Shown here: positions 35,401-44,086 of the stretch, piece after piece
Layout: each line of letters begins with the position of its first letter
Position numbering within the stretch: position 1 is the stretch's first letter
Origin: Shewanella abyssi
GTDB taxonomy: Bacteria > Pseudomonadota > Gammaproteobacteria > Enterobacterales > Shewanellaceae
NCBI RefSeq assembly: GCF_023284025.1
Contig: NZ_JAKIKR010000032.1
Coordinates: 1 to 56,249, forward strand
DNA: 56,249 bases
Direction of reading: 5' to 3'
Notes under the pieces: model-generated
The model's database searches: none
What the model saw: only the letters and a program-made list of their open reading frames with translations
What the model was told of the DNA's origin: nothing
Translations under genes and position numbers: made by a program

Positions 35401-35429
35401 GCGCCAAAGCGTTTTGCAAGTGAGATTAA

Positions 35430-35457
35430 AAAGGTAGCCTATGAGCTACCTTTTTTT
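35430..35457 (+). terminator. Terminator of the glutaredoxin gene
   Basis: AAAGGTAGC (35430-35438) pairs with GCTACCTTT (35445-35453), then TTTT. Confidence 0.9.
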
Positions 35458-35628
35458 GTTTGGGTTATTGCAATCAGCGGCAATAAGCTGCACATCAGCG
35501 AGTTATCGATGCAAGCTCGACTCGACTCATAGCCGCCAAGCCATTTTAGATCTACGCTCACTATACTTAAGCCGATTAACTACCCCCCCCTATAATGAGC
35601 AGCTATAGTCATTCAGCTAATTTTCTTA

Positions 35629-36072
35629 TCAATGTTTATATACAACAGAGCAGTCGACTTTAAACTTAGCCATATTGTACCTAGTTGGTTTTTTCCGCCC
35701 ATTGGAATGATTGTTGCTGAGATCTAGCTTTTTCTACAAGACGAACTATTCCAAGTGCAATACCACTGGATTGCCAACGCGATTGTTAACTTCGGTATGC
35801 TGAGTTAGCATATTACTAACATTAGCGATATTAATGAGCAGTATTATTTATTTAGCCTTCTTTAACTTATTAAAGCTGCATTCACCTTCTCAATGGTTAT
35901 TGGTGCAACGGCTATGTTTAAAACGGTTACTTGGTTATTAACTCCTACGGAGAAAGCAAGATTACTGTTAACTTATATAAAAATTTTAATTAATAGCCGC
36001 AACTATTATTGCTACTTACGTCACAGTGAGACCTTTAAGCCGCTACAAGCCAAACTTAGCGAACAAAAATAA
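35629..36072 (+). pseudogene. Remnant of a TDT-family (TehA/SLAC1-like) transporter gene
   Basis: One reading phase carries protein-like sequence interrupted by three stop codons. It reads FKLSHIVPSWFFPPIGMIVAE, stop, LFLQDELFQVQYHWIANAIV, NFGMLS, stop, about 20 poorly conserved residues, stop, LIKAAFTFSMVIGATAMFKTV and a tail ending SEQK-stop at 36072. The WFFPPIG and AAFTFSMVIGATA blocks match tellurite-resistance/dicarboxylate (TDT) channel proteins. The phase is kept over the whole length, so decay is by point mutations. The N-terminal half is missing or unrecognisable. Confidence 0.65.
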
Positions 36073-36626
36073 AGCTATTCCCGCAAATAAATTAGCTATT
36101 CCGCCCTGTAAAAAATGATTTCAGCCCTCTGAAGTCATAAATAAAAGCGCATGTAACACCATATGTACGCAACAAATCAATAAATACAATGGCTACAGCA
36201 GTGTGATCCAGCTCTCTATTCTCATTATTTATTTACTAATTAAAAACTTTTAAACACCTTTCAATGTTAAGTGTGCGTTAATTAATATCGCGTACCGAGC
36301 TTACATCAAGATCCCCTAGGCGCAACATGTAAATAACAAGCTAGCCATTTGTAGTTTATTAATTAACCCAGAGTTACCAATATTACAAATTACAACCTTA
36401 CAAGTAAACAAAATGTAACCATACTGATAATTACTATGTGATAAGAATAGTACCTCAAGCTGACCTTTAAGCTGAAAACCCTGTGATGAGCATGTTGCCA
36501 CAGTTATTTTATTATGGTTTTATCCAACTGAGAAATGCTTTTTTATTTACATTCTCGCCACCTAAAAAAGACAAAGCTAATTAAAATAAAACATATAACT
36601 AATATAGGTTCCAAGGGAGTAATACA
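36073..36626. other. Upstream region of the second TonB receptor
   Basis: A/T-rich 554 bases with no supported gene. A good ribosome-binding site (AAGGGAG) stands just before the receptor ATG. No operator was recognised. Confidence 0.4.
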
Positions 36627-39245
36627 ATGCACGTAAATTTGAAGTTGGCCAAAGCGATACGCTTTGCGTTAGTAAGTGGTGCTGCTGCAACTGCCGCGCT
36701 TAGCTCGCCAGTTGTTCTTGCGGCAGACGCTGAGGAAATGGGAAATGTTGAACGCATTCAAGTTACCGGTTCTCGTATCAAAAGAACCGATATGGAAGGC
36801 TCTTCACCTGTCACAACGATTACAGCAGCGGATATGGAAAAAACGGGCGAAATGTCAGTTGCAGACGTATTACGCCGCAGCAACTTGAACACATTTGGTT
36901 CAACCGCTGAATCATCAGGTAGTTCATGGCAGAGTCAATCCAATATTTCGTTACGTGGCGCCGGTGCAGATAGAACCTTGGTGCTATTAAATGGCAAACG
37001 TATGCCTGGCTCACCAACAATGGGTGGCACAGCCGTAAACCTGAATACTATTCCAACTGCTGCAATTGAGCGTATTGAAATTTTGTCTGATGGTGCTTCT
37101 GCGGTTTATGGTTCAGATGCGGTTGCCGGTGTAGTAAACATCATCACTAAGAAAGATTATGAAGGATTAGAAGTTTCAGCATCTGGTAGCCTTCCTGAAC
37201 AAGATGGTGGTGAAGAATGGAAAGCCCATGTTATCGGTGGCACAAGCAGCGATAAAGGTAGCTTAACATTCTCGTTTGAACACCAAAGTCGTGAAATCAT
37301 TTACCAAGCAGATCGCTGGTTCTCAAGTTCAACTAATCTAGGTGCGTCTGATTTAACAGACACTACAGGTGTTTCAACTTACGCAAGAAACTTCCGTGAT
37401 CTTGACACCGGCACATTCAGCCCAATGGCAGCCTGTGACAATGAAGACATGGCCAATGGTGGACAAATATACAGCTATAAAGATGGCTATGCATGTGGTT
37501 ACGACTACACTGCTGAAGCCGCCGATCACGCTGGCCGTGATTACACCGCTGGCTATATATCAGCTAACTATGAGTTAACTGACGAAATTATTTTTGAAGG
37601 CCAAGGGCTTTTCTCTCGTAATGAAACATTTGGTCGCTATGCACCCGCTGCAGGCTACTTCACTGTCGGTGCTGGTCAAGTTGAAATTCTGACTTCAGAC
37701 GGAAATGGTGGTTTTACATCAGGCCTGAATGAAAAAGCAGGTCGTGCATACTATCGCTTTACTGATGTGGGTACTCGTGACTCAACCACTATCGATTACA
37801 GCACCGACATTCAAATTGGCTTGGTTGGCGAGCATGATGACTTTGGTTGGGATGTGACATACCACTACAACTTAGCTGAAAACAGTAACTATGGTTCTGG
37901 CTATGTACATCGCCCTACTGTTGAAGCGTTAGTTGAAAGTGGTGAGTTCAACTTCGGTCCAGAAGGTAATAGTGATGAGGTTATCGCTGCTATTTCCCAT
38001 GATACTCTTGCACAAGATACGATGGACTTCCAAAGCCTAAACGCTGGCATAAACTTTGAAGTAATTGAGCTTCCAGCAGGTATAGTTGGTTGGTATATTG
38101 GTACTGAATTTTCACAGTATAAATATGTATCTCACTATGATGCAGAGTCTTCTGCGGGCGAAGTTATTGGCTCATCAGGTGGTGGTTCGGCCGGTGATCG
38201 TGATGTGTTTGCATTCTTCGCTGAATCGATCATTCCAGTTACTGATGATTTAGAATTAAACGTAGCCTTCCGTTATGATGACTATTCAGATTTCGGTACT
38301 GCAACAACGCCTAAAGTGGCACTACGCTATCAGGTATTGGATGATGTAGTACTTAGAGCGTCATGGGGACAAGGTTTCCGCGCTCCTGCTTTATCTGATT
38401 TGTATTCACCAAACTCATTCAGTGCTGATGATGCTACTGATTATCGCTACTGTGATATAAACGGCATTTCGACCGGTGATTGCAAAGAAGAACAGTATGA
38501 TGTAACAAGAACATCTAATGAAAATCTTAAGCCTGAAACTTCTGATTTTTACAATTTAGGTGCCATTTGGAACATTACAGATAATTTCAGCACTAAAGTT
38601 GAATACTACAACCTAAGTATTGATGATGTAATCACATTCATCTCTTTAAACTCTTTATTAAGAGAAGAGCAAAACGTCGGTTACGGTAACACAAGTGGTG
38701 AACTTGTTCGTGCTGGTGACAGTGCCGATGGCGCGCTAATTGAAGCCACTACCCCACTTGTTAACGGTAATGGTTTTGATACAACAGGTATCGATTTCAA
38801 CCTAACATACACTGGCTTTGAAACTGCTGTCGGTGATTTTGGTTCAACATTCGATCTTACCTATGTGCTTTCCTATGAAGATGAAGAATACTTTGATGGC
38901 CCTGTGAATGACATGGCTGGTCGTAATGGCTTACCTGAATACCGCTTTACATGGGTAATTGATTGGTCATATGGCGATCACAACGCATCACTTCTCACTC
39001 AATACATTGACGGCCAAGCTGAAAATACTGATCCAAATACCTATGAGAATATAGGTAGCTTGGACTCTCAAACCACATTCGATGCTAGTTATTCCTATAT
39101 GACTGACTGGAATGGTAAGTTTAATGTAGGTGTTCGTAATATAACTAACGAAGACCCAGTATTAGATTCTTACTTAAATTATGACGCTGCATTGTATAAC
39201 TTATATGGTCGTACTTACACAGCAAGTTATACGCAAAAATTCTAA
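36627..39245 (+). CDS. TonB-dependent outer-membrane receptor
   Basis: This 872-residue protein has a signal peptide ending VVLAADAEE and a plug domain with VERIQVTGSRIKRTDMEG, SNISLRGAGADRTLVLLNG, AIERIEILSDGASAVYGSDA and VAGVVNIITKK. The barrel ends with an aromatic residue (YTASYTQKF). The GSRIKR start is typical of the large receptor class that in marine gammaproteobacteria takes up peptides, oligosaccharides or other organic substrates rather than iron. Just downstream lie YfcC and PanF-like transporters on the opposite strand. The substrate is unknown. A terminator lies at 39284. Confidence 0.88.
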   Translation: MHVNLKLAKAIRFALVSGAAATAALSSPVVLAADAEEMGNVERIQVTGSRIKRTDMEGSSPVTTITAADMEKTGEMSVADVLRRSNLNTFGSTAESSGSSWQSQSNISLRGAGADRTLVLLNGKRMPGSPTMGGTAVNLNTIPTAAIERIEILSDGASAVYGSDAVAGVVNIITKKDYEGLEVSASGSLPEQDGGEEWKAHVIGGTSSDKGSLTFSFEHQSREIIYQADRWFSSSTNLGASDLTDTTGVSTYARNFRDLDTGTFSPMAACDNEDMANGGQIYSYKDGYACGYDYTAEAADHAGRDYTAGYISANYELTDEIIFEGQGLFSRNETFGRYAPAAGYFTVGAGQVEILTSDGNGGFTSGLNEKAGRAYYRFTDVGTRDSTTIDYSTDIQIGLVGEHDDFGWDVTYHYNLAENSNYGSGYVHRPTVEALVESGEFNFGPEGNSDEVIAAISHDTLAQDTMDFQSLNAGINFEVIELPAGIVGWYIGTEFSQYKYVSHYDAESSAGEVIGSSGGGSAGDRDVFAFFAESIIPVTDDLELNVAFRYDDYSDFGTATTPKVALRYQVLDDVVLRASWGQGFRAPALSDLYSPNSFSADDATDYRYCDINGISTGDCKEEQYDVTRTSNENLKPETSDFYNLGAIWNITDNFSTKVEYYNLSIDDVITFISLNSLLREEQNVGYGNTSGELVRAGDSADGALIEATTPLVNGNGFDTTGIDFNLTYTGFETAVGDFGSTFDLTYVLSYEDEEYFDGPVNDMAGRNGLPEYRFTWVIDWSYGDHNASLLTQYIDGQAENTDPNTYENIGSLDSQTTFDASYSYMTDWNGKFNVGVRNITNEDPVLDSYLNYDAALYNLYGRTYTASYTQKF

Positions 39246-39283
39246 GTTGATTAGAGTTCCAAAGTAGAGTGATTATGTACATT

Positions 39284-39317
39284 AAGCCAGTTGGTAGCCC
39301 AACTGGCTTTTTATTTA
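39284..39317. terminator. Terminator of the TonB receptor gene
   Basis: AAGCCAGTTGG (39284-39294) pairs with CCAACTGGCTT (39299-39309), followed by TTTATTT. Confidence 0.88.
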
Positions 39318-39398
39318 ATGTCTCGCCCTGATCTGTTATCGCAATATGCTAACTTTTCATCGAAAGACCTCGAAACCTTAACGTAACACTATAAGAAA

Positions 39399-40976
39399 TT
39401 AACTAAACCCCAAGTAGTGAGCAGTGATGACAATCACACTGGACACACAAAACAGCGCCACCATAAAGCGCCAGATAAACTTAAGCCACTGCCCCCAATC
39501 CACTCGGCACACCCCGAGCGTGGCCATAAGCGATGCTGACGTTGGCACTAATACATTGGTAAAACCATCACCTAATTGAAAGGCTAGCACGGCGACTTGA
39601 CGGGTAACCCCAACGATATCAGCTAAAGGTGCCATCAAAGGCATAGTCAAGGCGGCTTGACCTGAACCCGAGGTCACAAAAAAGTTAAATACCGATTGAA
39701 ACAGCAGCATAAACCAAGCCGACATCACACTTGGTAATTGACCGATAAACTCACCAGACACACTCAACATGGTGTTCAACACACTTGGATTCGCGGCATT
39801 ACTGCCCCCTAACAACAGTAAAATCCCTGATGCACAACCCACTAATACCGCAGGTTCCAACATTGTTGCAGCGCCTTGTTTAAAGCTCACTGCAACCTTA
39901 TTAACGCTCATGTTGTTAAGCTTAAACACCACCCCTATGATACCGACGATGATCCCCATGGTAAAAAATTGACTGGCTATTTCAGGAATAAACCACGCTT
40001 TGGCGATCACCCCCCAGATTATCCACGCTATCGTCGCTACAATCGTCAATAGCACCAATATATCACCCACATTAAAACGGCTATCAAGCTTTGACTCACT
40101 GGCATTGTCACGAAAATATTGGTCACTACTGTGACTATAAGAAAGCGTTGGCTTGGCTTTAATTTTTGCGGCATAACGCATAGTGAAAACCAAGCCCATT
40201 AAGGTGAAGCCGAGCCACATCACGACGCGCATGCTTGAACCCGACAAAACCGGCACATCTGCAATACCTTGTGCAATCGCAACACTAAAAGGGTTCATCC
40301 AGGAACTGGCGAAACCAATTTGGGTCGCCACATAGGTCACCATCACAGTGGTAATGCCGTCATAGCCAAGCCTTATCATTAATGGGCAAATAATTATCGC
40401 GAAAGCAATGGCCTCCTCCCCCATGCCAAAAACAGCGCCGCCTAAGGAGAACAGGCTGAATATCACTGGAATAAACAGAGTTTCGTTGCCACGGGTTTTA
40501 TCGATTAACTTTAATATGCCGTTATCAATGGTGCCTGTTGCCATCACAATGCCAAAAGCGCCGCCGATGACGAGCATGAACATGATGACGCCAATCGCAC
40601 TGCCCCATTTGGACCCAGAGACCAGCCCCTCAAACGCAAAATTAAAGAAGCCCGCGCCGCCGCCTCCTTCGAATAAGCTGACGGGGTTAAGTATGGGCTC
40701 ACCACTTTCATCTACTTCATATGCAAAGGAACTTGGGTCGATAACACTACGGCTCTTCTCCACGCCATCAATAACGTAACTGACCTCTTGGGTTTGAAAC
40801 GAGCCAACGGGGATAAAATAGGTCAGCAGCGCCGCAGCAAGTGCTACAAAGAAAATAATGACTAAGGTATCTGGCATCTGCCAAGATCTGTTCAGCGTAT
40901 GATCACTACTGTTATTAAGCTCTGATGCGGGTGCGGGAATGGGATTGAGTTGGTTCGACGAAGAAACTGGATTCAT
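39399..40976 (-). CDS. YfcC family transporter
   Basis: This 525-residue inner-membrane protein has about twelve hydrophobic segments, of the YfcC/DcuC-like (C4-dicarboxylate anaerobic carrier) family, often annotated as basic amino-acid antiporter. Typical segments are GGAFGIVMATGTIDNGI, GGAVFGMGEEAIAF, GFASSWMNPFSVAIAQGIA and FVTSGSGQAALTMPLMAPL. It has a serine/asparagine-rich N-terminal tail of about 30 residues. The substrate is unknown; related proteins move arginine/ornithine or acetate-like acids. It is on the same strand as the PanF-like gene, about 100 bases away, and may share its transcript. Confidence 0.87.
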   Translation of the reverse strand: MNPVSSSNQLNPIPAPASELNNSSDHTLNRSWQMPDTLVIIFFVALAAALLTYFIPVGSFQTQEVSYVIDGVEKSRSVIDPSSFAYEVDESGEPILNPVSLFEGGGGAGFFNFAFEGLVSGSKWGSAIGVIMFMLVIGGAFGIVMATGTIDNGILKLIDKTRGNETLFIPVIFSLFSLGGAVFGMGEEAIAFAIIICPLMIRLGYDGITTVMVTYVATQIGFASSWMNPFSVAIAQGIADVPVLSGSSMRVVMWLGFTLMGLVFTMRYAAKIKAKPTLSYSHSSDQYFRDNASESKLDSRFNVGDILVLLTIVATIAWIIWGVIAKAWFIPEIASQFFTMGIIVGIIGVVFKLNNMSVNKVAVSFKQGAATMLEPAVLVGCASGILLLLGGSNAANPSVLNTMLSVSGEFIGQLPSVMSAWFMLLFQSVFNFFVTSGSGQAALTMPLMAPLADIVGVTRQVAVLAFQLGDGFTNVLVPTSASLMATLGVCRVDWGQWLKFIWRFMVALFCVSSVIVITAHYLGFS

Positions 40977-41077
40977 TTTGCTGCCATATTATTGTTATAT
41001 GGCAGCAAATATAAACCAATGTTGGGGCTTTATCTACGCATCAGCAGCGTAGTTATCTGCAATTGACTAATACATTA

Positions 41078-42538
41078 TCATGCCGTCGAATGCGCTTGCG
41101 CAAAATAGCGAGCTAATTGTTGGACTATTAGCATGCAAATTAATGAACATAACAAAGCCGGCACTATCGGATGGATCTGATATGGCAAAGGTGTTTGGCT
41201 TTGCATTAAAAGATAACTCAACATGCCACTCACCATTGCAGCAAGTGCACTATTCCCAGTGATTGAGGGCCAATAGAGCCCTGCGATAATCGGCCACAAA
41301 AATACCGCTTGCAAGGCACCAAATGCCGCTAAGTTAATCCAAACAATCATATCCGGTGGGCTCAATGCAAAGTAACAAGCACTGAGGGTGATAATAAGCA
41401 TCACTAACCGAGTCAACCAGACTTGCTTAGACCCGGTTAGACTTGGCAACACTTTAACCACTCCATCGCGAACAATACTGCTTGCTGATTGCAGTAACAT
41501 CGAGTCAACCGACGACATCACCGCTGCAATGGGTGCGGCCAGCAGTGTTCCGGCTATTAACGGCGGTAATAAACCCGACATGAGCATTGGCATGATCTTA
41601 TCTGGTACGGTTAAATCGGGAAATAACGCACGGCCAAGCACGCCACATAAATGCGGTATAAGCGTCATCAAGAAACAGATGATAGTCCCCCAAATAATGC
41701 CCGTTTTTAGTGAGGCTTTGTCTTTAACGGCCAACAGTCGCACCACGGTATGAGGCAAGCCCATAGTGCCAAAACAGATTAATAACCAAAACGACAACAT
41801 CATTGGCCAAGATAAAAAGCCATCAATGCTGTGGGGAGTAAATAGCGCCGGAGTTTGCTGCGATAGCTGCTGCATCTTCTCGGATAATTCGGGTTGCGAT
41901 AATATCACCAGCAACAAAATAAACAGCCCTAACAACATCACAATCCCTTGCAAGGCGTCAGTCATGACTACCGCCCTAAATCCCCCCGTTAGTGTATAGG
42001 CCAATACCGTGCCAACAAAGATAACTAAGCCAAGCTCATAGCTTATTCCCGTCACCCCAGAGAGTAACCTAGCTCCGCCAATGAATTGAACGGATATCAT
42101 GGCAATAAAACCGACCACCAAGCTCACCATGGCAAAAGTACTTAAGTATCGATTTTGAAAACGCGCATCCAACCACTCAATGAGCGTTGCATGTTGATGT
42201 CGCCTTATCGCCAAAAAGCGACTCCCCAGCACGCCTAAGGTTAACAGCACCACTGGCACTTGGATCAGGGCTAACCACACCCAGCCAAGCCCATACTTAT
42301 AAGCCGCGCCAGAGCCACCGATAAATGACCCCGCACTGGTATAAGTGGCCACTAATGTTAACGCCAGCAACGGCCCACCGAGAAATGTGCCTCCAATAAA
42401 AAATCGCTTAGCCTTGTCAGTATGCAGTCCATTGCTCTCATCGGTTTTACGTGATTGACGAGCACTCCAAAGCCGCGTCATTAATAAGCTCAGTGTTAGG
42501 TAAAGCAAAACGGGGAATAAGCTAGTCACGGGTATCAC
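41078..42538 (-). CDS. panF: PanF-like sodium:solute symporter
   Basis: This 486-residue SSS-family symporter resembles Escherichia coli PanF (483 residues) over its length: TYTSAGSFIGGSGAAYKYGLGWV, VQFIGGARLL, CFGTMGLPHTVVR, GVLGRALFPDLTVPD, AAPIAAVMSSVDSMLLQSAS and IVWINLAAFGALQAVFLWPI. PanF imports pantothenate with sodium. The upstream overlapping gene is a YhdT-like protein, as in the yhdT-panF pair. Start is GTG at 42538 inside the end of the yhdT-like frame (17-base overlap), implying translational coupling. Neighbouring peptide-type transporters leave open another substrate. Confidence 0.8.
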   Translation of the reverse strand: MIPVTSLFPVLLYLTLSLLMTRLWSARQSRKTDESNGLHTDKAKRFFIGGTFLGGPLLALTLVATYTSAGSFIGGSGAAYKYGLGWVWLALIQVPVVLLTLGVLGSRFLAIRRHQHATLIEWLDARFQNRYLSTFAMVSLVVGFIAMISVQFIGGARLLSGVTGISYELGLVIFVGTVLAYTLTGGFRAVVMTDALQGIVMLLGLFILLLVILSQPELSEKMQQLSQQTPALFTPHSIDGFLSWPMMLSFWLLICFGTMGLPHTVVRLLAVKDKASLKTGIIWGTIICFLMTLIPHLCGVLGRALFPDLTVPDKIMPMLMSGLLPPLIAGTLLAAPIAAVMSSVDSMLLQSASSIVRDGVVKVLPSLTGSKQVWLTRLVMLIITLSACYFALSPPDMIVWINLAAFGALQAVFLWPIIAGLYWPSITGNSALAAMVSGMLSYLLMQSQTPLPYQIHPIVPALLCSLICMLIVQQLARYFAQAHSTA

Positions 42539-42713
42539 CTAATGCTCTTACTAAAACAATAATGAGCAGCAGAGGTGCCAGAATGCAGGAAAACCAAAAC
42601 CAAATAGGTAAGCTAAACCAGTAGCCTTGGTCTGCTAACAACACAGGTCCTAGGCACCATAAAACAAAATAACCAAGGGTCAATAACAATGCAGTGGTTG
42701 ATAACGATCTCAT
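42522..42713 (-). CDS. YhdT-like (DUF997) small membrane protein
   Basis: This 63-residue protein has two hydrophobic helices separated by YWFSLPIWFWFSCILAPLLLII. The tryptophan/phenylalanine-rich loop followed by C-I-L-x-P-L-L matches YhdT (FEMACILTPLLFI in Escherichia coli), which always pairs with PanF-type symporters. It overlaps the symporter gene by 17 bases and is probably a small accessory subunit or chaperone. Confidence 0.8.
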   Translation of the reverse strand: MRSLSTTALLLTLGYFVLWCLGPVLLADQGYWFSLPIWFWFSCILAPLLLIIVLVRALGDTRD

Positions 42714-43124
42714 GAAAGCACAGCCTGAGTTAACGATAAAATAGGGGATAATACTAAAAACAGCTGCTGCCGATTCTAATCAATATTGGCTATCGGCACC
42801 AGTCGGATAGACGAGTTAGTAAACCCTGATCTTGATAAATGTTTAAACCGATAATCTACAGCTGTAAAAACACTCAATATAAAACCGTTAAAAATACAAC
42901 TAGCTAACTTTAGTCTACGATAAAACACACACAAAATTAATCAAGCTGATCTATTTCGGTGCACACTATATATAGAAGGGTGAGCAGCCTCTAAGTTCTT
43001 CTATTAGTTAACCAACTTTGCTTGTTTAGCTCAAGATCTCCCCCTAAAATCAGATTTATAAACCATCAATTAAATTGATAGTTTCCATTTAACGATTTTT
43101 TAGTTAGGGAAAACAATACCCATA
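42714..43124. other. Divergent control region between yhdT-like and LysR genes
   Basis: The 411-base A/T-rich gap lies between divergent genes, the usual place for LysR-type operators. I could not identify a clear T-N11-A palindrome with confidence. Confidence 0.4.
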
Positions 43125-44039
43125 ATGAAGTACTCTCTTAAGCAGATCATAGTTTTTGATGCCGTTGCCAGTTTAGAAAGCGTCAGCGCGGCTGCGAGAA
43201 AATTGTCTATGACACAATCGGCTGTGAGTATGTCGCTGGGACAGTTAGAGAATTTGCTTGATCGGCCACTCTTCATTCGCCAAGGAAACCGACTTACCTT
43301 AAGCCATTGGGGCAACTGGCTCAGGCCCAAGGCCCGACGTTTATTACAAGACGCACAACAGATAGAATTAGGTCTTCACGAACAGCACCTTATCAGTGGA
43401 AGATTTAGAATTTGTTCGAGTCAAACAGCTGCAGAGCATCTGCTTCCTGAGCTTATCAGTAAAATTGATGCTGACTTCCCAGAACTTCGAATTGACTTAA
43501 CGGTAGAGAACACCGAAAACGTGATCGAAGGCCTACTTAATTACGAATACGATTTTGGCATAATCGAAGGTCGAAACGATGATAGCCGACTCCACCAAGA
43601 ACAATGGCTAGATGATCACCTGGTGGTGGTTTCATCGCCGCATCACCCATACGCAAAATCCAAATCAGCCAGCTTAGCGCAACTAGAACAAGCTAAATGG
43701 GTGCTTCGCGAGCAAGGTGCCGGTACTCGGCGTATTTTCGAAGGTGCTATTCATGGGATTATTGAAAAACTGCATGTGTGGAAGGAGTATGAGTATGTAT
43801 CAGTGCTCAAGGCTCTGGTTAAAAATGGCCCTTATTTAAGCAGTCTGCCCTACTTAGATGTAGAGAAAGAGATTGCTAATGGCGAGTTGGTTGTTCTATT
43901 AACACCTGAATTAAATATGCAGCGTCATCTTTCCTTTGTTTGGCGCAATGATTCAGGGGAAAACCCCTTAAGAGACTGCGTGATCACTGAAGCTAGGCGC
44001 CTAAGTCGTCACAAGCTTGTATCGAAAAATAGCCGTTAA
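43125..44039 (+). CDS. LysR-family transcriptional regulator
   Basis: This 304-residue protein has an N-terminal winged helix-turn-helix at residues 4-62 (LKQIIVFDAVASLESVSAAARKL, TQSAVSMSLGQLENLL, RPLFIR). The C-terminal substrate-binding domain runs from about 90 (GRFRICSSQTAAEHLLPEL) to 290. TAAEHLLP and GAGTRRIFE are typical of CysB/CysL-like members. It is divergent from the yhdT-panF-yfcC unit and likely regulates it. The effector is unknown. The ribosome-binding site is TAGGGAAAA. Confidence 0.92.
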   Translation: MKYSLKQIIVFDAVASLESVSAAARKLSMTQSAVSMSLGQLENLLDRPLFIRQGNRLTLSHWGNWLRPKARRLLQDAQQIELGLHEQHLISGRFRICSSQTAAEHLLPELISKIDADFPELRIDLTVENTENVIEGLLNYEYDFGIIEGRNDDSRLHQEQWLDDHLVVVSSPHHPYAKSKSASLAQLEQAKWVLREQGAGTRRIFEGAIHGIIEKLHVWKEYEYVSVLKALVKNGPYLSSLPYLDVEKEIANGELVVLLTPELNMQRHLSFVWRNDSGENPLRDCVITEARRLSRHKLVSKNSR

Positions 44040-44043
44040 CGAC

Positions 44044-44074
44044 TAACAGGTGCAATGCCACATTGCACCTGTTA
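44044..44074. terminator. Perfect 14-bp palindrome between convergent genes
   Basis: TAACAGGTGCAATG and CATTGCACCTGTTA with a 3-base CCA loop lie between the LysR stop and the focA-like stop. There is no T run, so it may act as a weak bidirectional terminator or mRNA end protector. Confidence 0.65.
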
Positions 44075-44086
44075 ACCAGTGCCAAC

